A stretch of 6,478 nt of DNA from Chitinophagaceae bacterium (lineage in GTDB: Bacteria; Bacteroidota; Bacteroidia; Chitinophagales; Chitinophagaceae): contig JAEUVW010000408.1 of the NCBI GenBank assembly GCA_016786525.1, forward strand, positions 1 through 6,478. Direction: 5' to 3'. Shown here piece after piece: positions 1 to 5,384 of the stretch. A program made the position numbers and the translations under genes. The notes below the pieces were generated by a model that was given only the letters and a program-made list of their open reading frames with translations, was not told where the DNA came from and did no database searches. Within the stretch, counting starts at the first letter, position 1; each line of letters starts with the position of its first letter.

Positions 1-631
1 TATCGGTAGCAGTGCCGGCCCGGCCTGCTTTACCCAGCACATGGGCCACTTCGGGCACCGACCGGATCAGTTTGTCCTGGACCTGCAGGATTCTTTTTGC
101 TTCGGAGTTGGACACATCGGGCAGGGTCACCGGCATGAACAGGAGCGAACCTTCATCAAGCGGAGGCATAAACTCGCGTCCTAAGTGCATCATCATCGGG
201 ATACTGACCAGCAGGGCCAGCACATTGATACCCAAAACGGTCTTCCGCCAACGCACACACCATTTGATCAGGGGTTCGTAGAATCTTTCCAGTACACGGT
301 TGACAGGATTTTTCCGCTCGTCCTTAAACTTCCCTTTCATAAAAAAAGAAATCAGCACCGGTGCCAGCGTCAGCACCAGTATGGCATCCACCACCATAAT
401 AAACGTCTTGGTATAGGCCAGCGGATGGAATAGTTTGCCCTCCTGCCCTGTCAGTAAAAATACCGGCAGGAAGGAGGTAATAATGATGATGGTGGAAAAG
501 AAAACACCCCGGGATACCTGTTTGCAGGATCGTTCGATGATGTTCATCCGGATATCTTCCGGTATCGGTATGTAGTTGCCTCCGGCCTTGCTTTTCCGCC
601 CGAATCTATTTTTGAAAAAGTTTACATTCAT
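1..631 (-). CDS. cusA: CusA-type RND efflux pump, second ORF (TM5 onward), partial
   Basis: This is the second ORF of a split copper/silver-type RND permease, open from the ATG at 631-629 to the left edge (210 residues visible, C-terminus missing). My translation shows TM5 at about 43-60, the CusA-like segment GQEGKLFHPLAYTKTF at 62-77, TM6 at about 75-98, an amphipathic stretch NPVNRVLERFYEPLIKW, TM7 at about 131-150, then the start of the periplasmic PC1 porter domain (EFMPPLDEGSLLFMPVTLPD). Met166 aligns with E. coli CusA Met573, one of the metal-binding methionines. The first 29 residues are a basic extension (FFKNRFGRKSK) with no counterpart in E. coli CusA. The ATG overlaps the stop of the preceding ORF, which supports this start; the next in-frame Met is residue 29. 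Expected role: proton-driven export of Cu(I)/Ag(I) from periplasm or cytoplasm with a CusB-type adaptor and outer-membrane channel. Family assignment is firm; substrate is inferred. Confidence 0.9.
   Translation of the reverse strand, partial: MNVNFFKNRFGRKSKAGGNYIPIPEDIRMNIIERSCKQVSRGVFFSTIIIITSFLPVFLLTGQEGKLFHPLAYTKTFIMVVDAILVLTLAPVLISFFMKGKFKDERKNPVNRVLERFYEPLIKWCVRWRKTVLGINVLALLVSIPMMMHLGREFMPPLDEGSLLFMPVTLPDVSNSEAKRILQVQDKLIRSVPEVAHVLGKAGRAGTATD
628..631 (-). promoter_or_regulatory. ATGA stop/start overlap coupling the two cusA ORFs
   Basis: The TGA that ends the first cusA ORF (630-628) and the ATG that begins the second (631-629) share bases. The second reading frame carries its own TGA a few codons upstream (about 637-635, within GACTGACCC), so ribosomes cannot slip into it from the A6 run that lies just before. 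Termination followed by re-initiation at the overlapping ATG fits better than frameshifting, and it would give near-equal amounts of both halves. Confidence 0.6.
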
Positions 632-1917
632 GGGTCAGTCGTTTTTTGTTTCTGTTCATTTTGCCAGACAGAAAGATTCCTGTACGCATTTTCAGACATG
701 ATGATCCCATTGTCTACGATAACACCGATAGCCAGGGCGATACCCGTCAACGACATAATGTTGGAAGACAAGCCAAAGGCATTTAAGATGATAAAGCTGA
801 TGGCAATAGTGATGGGGATCTGGATAATGATACTCAGGGCACTGCGCCAGTGAAACAGGAAGATGATGACGATCAGCCCTACGGCAAGGATCTCTTCACC
901 CAGTTTGAATTTGATATTGTCTATAGCCGATTCGATCAGTTCGCTCCTGTCGTAGGATGTTTCAAAGCGCACACCCCGGGGCAAACCCTTTTCGACATCC
1001 TTCATTTTCTTCTTTACCTCCTGTATCACTTTATCGGCATTTTCGCCATAGCGCATGACCACTATGCCGCCCACTACTTCCCCTTCCCCGTCTTTGTCGA
1101 ATATACCCAGGCGCAGATCGCCGCCCATCTGAACGCTGGCCACATCTTTTACCCGTACCGGTATGCCTTTATAATTGGCCAGTGCAATGTTTTCAAGATC
1201 TGCCGGCTTTTTTATATAGCCCAGGCCGCGGATGATGTAAGCGATATCGCTCATTTCAAACTTGCGCCCGCCAACATCATTGTTGTTCGCCTTTACTTTG
1301 GCCATCACATCCATCAGCGACAAATTGTAGTATTGCAGCTTTACAGGGTCTACGATCAGCTGGTACTGCTTCTCGTATCCGCCGTAGGAGGCCACTTCGG
1401 CCACGCCCGGAACTGTTTGCAAAGCAAGCTTGATATACCAGTCCTGCAGTGCGCGCTGCTCACCCAGGTCCATATGCGGGGCATCGAGGTGATACCAGTA
1501 AATATGGCCTACCCCTGTACCGTCCGGCCCCAGCGTAGGCGTTAGCCCCTGCGGCAGCAAACGCTGCGCATAATTGAGCCGCTCCATTACCCTGGTGCGG
1601 GCCCAATACACATCTACATCGTCCTCGAAAATGACGTAGACGAAACTCATACCGAACATGGAAGTACCGCGGATGTTTTTGATCTTAGGAATGCCCTGCA
1701 GGTTGCTGACCAAAGGGTAGGTAACCTGGTCTTCTATGATCTGCGGGCCTCTACCCATCCATTCTGTAAAAACGATCACCTGGTTTTCGCTCAGGTCGGG
1801 AATAGCGTCGATAGGATTTTTTTTCGTTGCCGAAAGGCCCCAGAAAAACAGGCCGGCTGCAATCAGCAGCACGATATACCTGTTTTTCAGCGAGCGCTCA
1901 ATTATCTTTTGGACCAT
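628..1917 (-). CDS. cusA: CusA-type RND efflux pump, first ORF (TM1-TM4)
   Basis: A 429-residue protein that matches the N-terminal part of heavy-metal RND permeases of the CusA type almost from its first residue. TM1 is at about 13-31, followed by the family signature DAIPDLSENQV (37-47), the PN1/PN2 porter domain with VYVIFEDDVDVYWAR and LGPDGTGVGHIYWY, then TM2 (about 342-357), TM3 (about 360-380) and TM4 (about 386-408). Asp402 in VDNGIIMSENAY corresponds to CusA Asp405 of the proton relay. A full CusA has about 1050 residues; this ORF ends with a TGA just after TM4, in a hydrophilic tail QNEQKQKTTDP. The rest of the pump continues in the next ORF, which starts inside this stop codon. The gene begins 2 bases after the stop of the DUF3347 gene, so the three ORFs form one operon. 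I read it as one half of a two-chain permease, not as a full pump. A pseudogene is the alternative. Confidence 0.92.
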   Translation of the reverse strand: MVQKIIERSLKNRYIVLLIAAGLFFWGLSATKKNPIDAIPDLSENQVIVFTEWMGRGPQIIEDQVTYPLVSNLQGIPKIKNIRGTSMFGMSFVYVIFEDDVDVYWARTRVMERLNYAQRLLPQGLTPTLGPDGTGVGHIYWYHLDAPHMDLGEQRALQDWYIKLALQTVPGVAEVASYGGYEKQYQLIVDPVKLQYYNLSLMDVMAKVKANNNDVGGRKFEMSDIAYIIRGLGYIKKPADLENIALANYKGIPVRVKDVASVQMGGDLRLGIFDKDGEGEVVGGIVVMRYGENADKVIQEVKKKMKDVEKGLPRGVRFETSYDRSELIESAIDNIKFKLGEEILAVGLIVIIFLFHWRSALSIIIQIPITIAISFIILNAFGLSSNIMSLTGIALAIGVIVDNGIIMSENAYRNLSVWQNEQKQKTTDP

Positions 1918-1919
1918 AC

Positions 1920-2516
1920 CTAATTGGTTTGCTTTTTAACACTGCCGCAGTTGCTCATTTCAGCTCCGAAATAGGGGTTCTTAATCTCCTCCGTCTCACT
2001 GATCCAATAGGCGCCCTTATCATCGTTGACCATAGGGCAAAAATCATGGTACAGTGTTTTCTCGGTTCCCAGCAAGGCGATCAGGTCATTCATATCGGCA
2101 CTCAATGCTTCAAAGTGTTCCCGCTGGTGGTCAATGTCACTCCTGGCAATGTGTTCTCCATGCTCTTTGGCACTTTCCATGATCTCCATATACTGGTCAT
2201 GTGTATTTCCCGAAAGTTTCGTCATGTCAAAAGCCGAGAAGGCCAATGCCAGGGCAGCCCCCCCGCTGGCCGCAGCATTTTTATCGTCGGCTACAAGGCC
2301 GTTTTTAATTTGCAGGTAGGCGTCTATCAAAGGTGTTGTGGCCGGATTCTTTTCAGCACTGGCTTCTATTGTCCGGGAGACGGGCACCGGGTTGCCATGA
2401 TCATGCTCCATTTCCGTTTGTTCTTCCGGTTGCTTTTTGCTGTCCTTGCAGGACACAGCAGTCAGCGAAAAAAAGGAGGTGGCCAGTATGGCGCATATTG
2501 TTTTAATGTTTGTCAT
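1920..2516 (-). CDS. DUF3347 domain lipoprotein of a metal efflux operon
   Basis: A 198-residue exported protein. Residues 1-23 form a lipoprotein signal ending in TAVSC, with Cys23 as the likely lipid-modified residue. A charged linker with an EHDHG metal-binding-like patch (about 37-41) follows, then a helical region and a C-terminal block HDFCPMVNDDKGAYWI...NPYFGAEMSNCGSV. That block is the typical end of DUF3347, a domain found alone or at the C-terminus of CusB-like adaptors in Bacteroidota. Cys160, Met162, Met187 and Cys190 are plausible Cu(I) ligands. The stop lies 2 bases before the cusA start, so co-transcription is very likely. It may act as a periplasmic metal-binding partner handing ions to the pump; this is inferred from domain context. 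The ATG follows an A/T-rich leader (CTTCAATA) with no clear Shine-Dalgarno, as is usual in this phylum. No CusB body (hairpin, barrel or lipoyl domains) is present in this protein. Confidence 0.87.
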   Translation of the reverse strand: MTNIKTICAILATSFFSLTAVSCKDSKKQPEEQTEMEHDHGNPVPVSRTIEASAEKNPATTPLIDAYLQIKNGLVADDKNAAASGGAALALAFSAFDMTKLSGNTHDQYMEIMESAKEHGEHIARSDIDHQREHFEALSADMNDLIALLGTEKTLYHDFCPMVNDDKGAYWISETEEIKNPYFGAEMSNCGSVKKQTN

Positions 2517-2709
2517 TATTGAAGATTTTGCAGGTTATGATTGTTGTTTGGAATTGATAAAAGAGCAGGCATTCGCCCGTCTTGTGCAGACACAGGGAGT
2601 ACTTTCGCGTTCTGTTCAGCTTTCAGTACGTGTGATTGTTGTTGCGTTCAGGCCTTGCGCCGGGGGATGGACTCAGGATAATTCAGCCCATACCTGCAGG
2701 TGTGGTAAG

Positions 2710-2740
2710 GGTACAGCTAAGGGGATGCTGCTCCTGTACC
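2710..2740. repeat. Inverted repeat GGTACAG / CTGTACC
   Basis: A perfect 7-bp inverted repeat (2710-2716 and 2734-2740) encloses a 17-base loop in the noncoding gap. On the minus strand the RNA would form a hairpin downstream of the terminator and about 190 bases upstream of the DUF3347 start. It could be part of a 5' leader structure or a protein site. It is short enough to be chance, so confidence in a function is low. Confidence 0.3.
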
Positions 2741-2800
2741 TACAGCCGGATTGTACTGCTGTTGCACTGCTCTGCTACGGCCTTCAATGCCGCAGGCTTT

Positions 2801-2821
2801 AAAAAACCCGGCGTACACCGG
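2801..2821 (-). terminator. Candidate intrinsic terminator after the Cys-rich gene
   Basis: Read on the minus strand, CCGGTGTACGCCGG forms a short GC-rich hairpin (CCGG/CCGG, extendable by one G-U pair) followed at once by GTTTTTT. It lies 134 bases beyond the stop of the Cys-rich gene. If active it separates that gene from the DUF3347-cusA operon or attenuates read-through into it. The stem is only 4-5 bp, so efficiency is uncertain. Confidence 0.5.
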
Positions 2822-2955
2822 TGAGCGCTAAGAGAGTGCTTGTAGCCTTCATCGCTTGTGCGGGCAGTACAGCCATCATGAAGATGCCTTGTACGGTACT
2901 ACCGGACCTGTTTTCCAGGATGCACAAAACACACGTATGGCCAGACAGGGACCAT

Positions 2956-3333
2956 TTAGCCTATTTTTGGCGGGAGCCAGACAGAATAAAAGCCAGGAGA
3001 AAGACAAAATTCCCTTTCATAGGATTTTACCTTTTGAGCAAAATACCGGAAGCCGGACTGCTCCAGTTCTAAAGAAAAGATGGGTAGGGTAAAACTGCTG
3101 TGCACAATGGGACAATTGCAGGCCCCCTGGTTACATGATCCGTCGCAATGACCAGCGCATGTTTCCGCGCCCGGTTCATGGCTGTCGCAGCAGGATTCCT
3201 GGCTGCTTACCATTTGCTCCGGTGCGCAGCAAGACTCTTCAGGGCTGCAGGCATCGGTCCCGCAGGCGTAAGCCAGGGCAGGCATCGCGAAGAAACCCAG
3301 CAATAACAATACTATGCGCAAGCTTTTTACCAT
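2956..3333 (-). CDS. Small exported Cys-rich protein of a metal locus
   Basis: A 125-residue protein of unknown function. Residues 1-23 are a clear signal peptide (KSLR, then a hydrophobic core, ending ALAYA before Cys24); ALAYAC could alternatively serve as a relaxed lipobox. The next 50 residues carry eleven cysteines (24, 29, 35, 36, 48, 49, 59, 63, 67, 72, 74), including a repeated ESCC motif and His52, His62 and His78, which suggests soft-metal binding. A twelfth Cys is at 110. The C-terminus reads FYSVWLPPKIG. Short exported proteins ending in a similar W-x-PPK tail often open metal-efflux operons in Bacteroidota (compare DUF6660-type proteins), so a role as periplasmic metal buffer or sensor is inferred. 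Start chosen at the ATG 3333-3331, which gives a normal signal peptide. An operator-like dyad lies 52 bp upstream, and the DUF3347-cusA genes follow after a 439-bp gap. Confidence 0.78.
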   Translation of the reverse strand: MVKSLRIVLLLLGFFAMPALAYACGTDACSPEESCCAPEQMVSSQESCCDSHEPGAETCAGHCDGSCNQGACNCPIVHSSFTLPIFSLELEQSGFRYFAQKVKSYEREFCLSPGFYSVWLPPKIG

Positions 3334-3357
3334 ACAATGATCAGCAGCACGAACCTA

Positions 3358-3365
3358 CAACTATA
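3358..3365 (-). promoter_or_regulatory. Candidate -7 box for the Cys-rich metal gene
   Basis: The minus strand reads TATAGTTG, one mismatch from the Bacteroidota consensus TAnnTTTG, 24 bases upstream of the Cys-rich gene's ATG. This would give an untranslated leader of under 20 bases and place the dyad at 3385-3404 over or just upstream of the -33 region, as expected for a repressor or activator site. A clear TTTG at -33 is missing. An alternative box, TATATTTA, overlaps the dyad itself. Confidence 0.35.
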
Positions 3366-3384
3366 TATGTTTAAAAAAAGTTAA

Positions 3385-3404
3385 ATATAGACTTTCGTCT
3401 ATAT
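3385..3404. promoter_or_regulatory. Perfect 8-4-8 dyad, probable operator of the metal operon
   Basis: ATATAGAC-TTTC-GTCTATAT is a perfect 8-bp dyad with a 4-base centre, located in the 156-bp intergenic region between the divergent Cys-rich gene (start 3333) and the oxidoreductase gene (start 3490). Its place near the predicted metal promoter suggests a dimeric regulator site. The minus-strand transcript would form a stem with a GAAA tetraloop followed by TTTAACTTTTTTT, so a role as an RNA hairpin or terminator cannot be excluded, but no minus-strand gene lies upstream to need one. No regulator gene is in the window. Confidence 0.55.
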
Positions 3405-3489
3405 ACAATCCTGATTTGCAAACGCCTGAGCGCTGACAAAAGAAGTATTTCAGACCTTTACGCCAATGATGGAGTACCTTGAACTTTAA

Positions 3490-4494
3490 ATGCAGACAGA
3501 TGTTTTGATTTTCGGGCAGGGAATAGCCGGTACCCTGCTGAGTGCTGCGCTGCTGCGCCAGGGCCGGTCGGTACTGGTAATCGATCAAGCGGCCCCTCAG
3601 CAGAGCAGCCTTGTAGCGGCGGCAGTCATCAACCCCCTGACGGGCAAACACTGGACACCTGCCCGGGACACGGCAAGCCTGACTCCCCTGGCTATTGCGG
3701 CCTACAAGAGCATGGAACAACTGCTGCACTCTTCCTTTTTGTATGAAAAACCATTGCTTGTTTTTTTGCGCAGCAAAGAGGAAGAACAGGTTTTTCTCCG
3801 GCAAATTGAAAGCCAGAATCCTTATACCAGCCTGCTCTCCGCCGGCGAAGCGCAACAACTGCCCCTCCGCCACACAGGCGGATACCATACCGGCAAGATC
3901 GCACCGGTCTACACCGTAGATGCTGCGCTGCTGCTGCAAAAATGGAGGAGCTACCTGCAAAGCAGGTCTTCCTTCCTGGAAGATCCGGTAAACATGGACG
4001 AGCTGGTCTTGCACAAGGGTAAAGTGTGTTACAAAGACATCTGCGCCGACAAGGCCGTACTCTGCACCGGTGCAGCTGGAAGGGGCAGCGCCTTTTTTCC
4101 CGGCCTTCCCTTTACCCCCAACCGGGGAGATGCCCTGCTGCTTTCCATTCCCGGACTTCCCTCAGATTTCCTTTATCAAAAGGGTATCCGGCTGGTACCC
4201 AGGAGCGATGGCTTATTCTGGTGCGGCAGCAACTATACCTGGAAATACAGCGACCTGCAGGCGGACCTTTCCTGGCGGCAAAAAACATGGTCCGGCTTAA
4301 CGGACTGGTTGAAACTGCCGTTCGAACTGGCAGATCACCTTGTTGCAGAGCGGCCTACCACTGCCGGCCAGGTACCTGTACTGGCACAGCACAGCCAATG
4401 GCCGCAATTGTTTTGCTTTAATGGACTGGGCACGCGCGGGTTTTCAGCCGGCCCCCAACTCGCACAAAAGATGGCGGAAATGATCTTATCCTGA
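3490..4494 (+). CDS. FAD-dependent oxidoreductase, DAO family, MnmC oxidase-like
   Basis: A 334-residue flavoprotein of the D-amino-acid oxidase/glycine oxidase family. The N-terminus has the Rossmann dinucleotide-binding fold with GQGIAG at 9-14 and the acidic end of beta-2 at Asp32, then SSLVAAAVINPLTGKHW. The C-terminus has the second FAD contact, FNGLGTRGFSAGPQLAQKM (about 310-328). That tail resembles the FAD domain of E. coli MnmC (FAALGSRGLCSAPL), as does the segment around WCGSNYTWKYSD, so a stand-alone counterpart of the MnmC oxidase domain is possible. That domain removes the carboxymethyl group from cmnm5(s2)U34 in tRNA. No methyltransferase domain is attached and none is seen next door. 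ThiO-like amine oxidases are the main alternative. No transmembrane segments or export signal: cytoplasmic. It is convergent with yhhQ at 5 bp distance. The ATG at 3490 begins the Rossmann strand almost directly, so the start is well supported. Confidence 0.85.
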   Translation: MQTDVLIFGQGIAGTLLSAALLRQGRSVLVIDQAAPQQSSLVAAAVINPLTGKHWTPARDTASLTPLAIAAYKSMEQLLHSSFLYEKPLLVFLRSKEEEQVFLRQIESQNPYTSLLSAGEAQQLPLRHTGGYHTGKIAPVYTVDAALLLQKWRSYLQSRSSFLEDPVNMDELVLHKGKVCYKDICADKAVLCTGAAGRGSAFFPGLPFTPNRGDALLLSIPGLPSDFLYQKGIRLVPRSDGLFWCGSNYTWKYSDLQADLSWRQKTWSGLTDWLKLPFELADHLVAERPTTAGQVPVLAQHSQWPQLFCFNGLGTRGFSAGPQLAQKMAEMILS

Positions 4495-4499
4495 TCACC

Positions 4500-5276
4500 C
4501 TACTGCCCCATAGCCGCAGCTTTCATTTCTGCAACCTTTTCCCTGCCCAGGTACTTTTCAATACCATACTCTACCAGGTAAATGAGCGGTGTCAGCACAA
4601 TAGCCATGACAGCTTTGTAACTGTAATTGACCAGGCAGATGGCCAGCACCCGCTGGATGGACCAGCCTTTGCCTACATAAAATGCAATGAACAGCACGAC
4701 AAAGCTATCCACCAGTTGCGACACGATTGTAGAGCCGGTAGCCCTCAGCCAGACGGCCCGCTCCCCTGTTGCCCTTTTGATGCGGTGAAACACCCATACA
4801 TCGATCAGCTGGCTCAGTAAAAACGCGGTAATGCTGCCGGCAATGATCCACATGCCCTGCCCCAGCACAGCAGAGAAAGCCGATTGCATATCCGGGATAC
4901 CACTGCTTTGCATACTCCCTGTCCAGAAAGACTGGTCGGCCGGCACACTCATCGCCAGGTAAAACATCAGGAAAGCATAGGCGATCAGCACAACGGCGAT
5001 AATGCTGATGCGCCGCACGGCCTTTGGACCGAAATACTCATTGACGATATCCGTCATCACAAATTCTATGGGCCACAGCAATACTCCGCAAGTGAGCGTA
5101 TAGGTCAGCCCTTCCTCGCCCAGCAGGGTAAAAGGATGCACTTCCCTGCCCAACAGGGTTTCCAGCGAAAACAGCTTTCCGCCGATACATTCTGCAATCA
5201 GTGCATTGGCCACAAAAAAGGCCGCCATAAAGACAAATAAGCGGCTGGCCTTATCTTTTAAAAACGTGTGAGACAT
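4500..5276 (-). CDS. yhhQ: Queuosine precursor transporter, YhhQ family
   Basis: An inner-membrane protein of 258 residues with about six hydrophobic segments, matching the YhhQ/queuosine precursor transporter family (formerly DUF165) that takes up preQ0/preQ1 for tRNA queuosine synthesis. Diagnostic stretches are WPIEFVMTDIVNEYFG, AFLLSQLIDVWVFHRIK, WLRATGSTIVSQLVDSFVVL and the final YKAVMAIVLTPLIYLVEYGIE. Length is slightly above the usual 210-240 because of a longer segment after the first helix (SLETLLGREVHPFTLLGEEGL). I chose the ATG at 5276-5274 (MSHTFLKDK); a GTG five codons upstream at 5291 is also in frame but would overlap the candidate -7 box. The gene is convergent with the oxidoreductase and divergent from the hppD transcription unit. 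No queuosine synthesis gene is visible, which fits a salvage role but does not prove it. Confidence 0.93.
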   Translation of the reverse strand: MSHTFLKDKASRLFVFMAAFFVANALIAECIGGKLFSLETLLGREVHPFTLLGEEGLTYTLTCGVLLWPIEFVMTDIVNEYFGPKAVRRISIIAVVLIAYAFLMFYLAMSVPADQSFWTGSMQSSGIPDMQSAFSAVLGQGMWIIAGSITAFLLSQLIDVWVFHRIKRATGERAVWLRATGSTIVSQLVDSFVVLFIAFYVGKGWSIQRVLAICLVNYSYKAVMAIVLTPLIYLVEYGIEKYLGREKVAEMKAAAMGQ

Positions 5277-5280
5277 GGTG

Positions 5281-5288
5281 CAAATGTA
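5281..5288 (-). promoter_or_regulatory. Candidate -7 box for yhhQ (TACATTTG)
   Basis: The minus strand carries an exact TAnnTTTG match, TACATTTG, only four bases before the preferred yhhQ ATG at 5276. Transcription starting about 5-7 bases downstream would begin at or very near the ATG, giving a leaderless or almost leaderless mRNA. No good TTTG is seen about 20 bp upstream, so the match could be chance. Confidence 0.35.
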
Positions 5289-5359
5289 CACATAGTTAAA
5301 AATGCCCGTGAAGCTGATCCGCTTTGTAGTTTTACTGTCATTTTTCCTTTTTGTTTGAT

Positions 5360-5367
5360 TAAATTTG
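5360..5367 (+). promoter_or_regulatory. Candidate -7 box for the small ORF-hppD unit (TAAATTTG)
   Basis: TAAATTTG is an exact match to the Bacteroidota -7 consensus, preceded by a T-rich stretch with TTTTTG and TTTG that does not place a TTTG at the proper -33 distance. A start about 6 bases downstream leaves roughly a dozen bases before the small ORF at 5385 and a leader of about 135 bases before hppD. Confidence 0.5.
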
Positions 5368-5384
5368 CCCCTGAATTTCTTTCA

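Larger units (their letters stand above)
2517..2955. other. 439-bp noncoding gap inside the metal locus
   Basis: I find no convincing gene on either strand. On the minus strand only very short ORFs occur (18 and 26 codons), and the longer plus-strand frames have no recognisable protein features. The stretch contains a candidate minus-strand terminator (2801-2821), several short inverted repeats (2710-2740 and 2776-2794) and nine copies of GTAC between 2599 and 2899, far denser than elsewhere in the window. It must hold the promoter of the DUF3347-cusA operon if the terminator works, but I see no good TAnnTTTG box close to 2516. It could also be the scar of lost operon genes or encode a structured RNA. 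Confidence 0.6.

Noticed and set aside
850..1545. 231-codon plus-strand frame opposite the first cusA ORF
   Set aside because: It lies fully antisense to a clearly recognised CusA coding region and its translation has no recognisable family or domain pattern.
1827..2522. 231-codon plus-strand frame across the DUF3347 gene and the cusA start
   Set aside because: It is antisense to two genes with clear family signatures and shows no motif of its own.
2641..2760. Possible riboswitch (TPP- or cobalamin-like) in the minus-strand leader of the DUF3347 gene
   Set aside because: A GGGCTGA-like fragment is present, but the conserved boxes that define these riboswitches are missing.
2437..2824. Plus-strand frames of 121 and 62 codons over the noncoding gap
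   Set aside because: Their translations have no family pattern, the first begins inside the antisense DUF3347 gene, and there is no plausible start context.
2799..2879. 26-codon minus-strand frame starting with two Met codons
   Set aside because: It ends inside the candidate terminator, has no upstream start signal and is short enough to occur by chance.
2821..3072. 83-codon plus-strand frame beginning with GTG
   Set aside because: More than a third of it is antisense to the Cys-rich gene, it needs a rare start, and the peptide is unremarkable.
3361..4014. 217-codon minus-strand frame opposite the oxidoreductase
   Set aside because: It is antisense to a well-supported FAD-dependent enzyme, is low-complexity in parts (Gln-rich) and runs into the operator region at its end.
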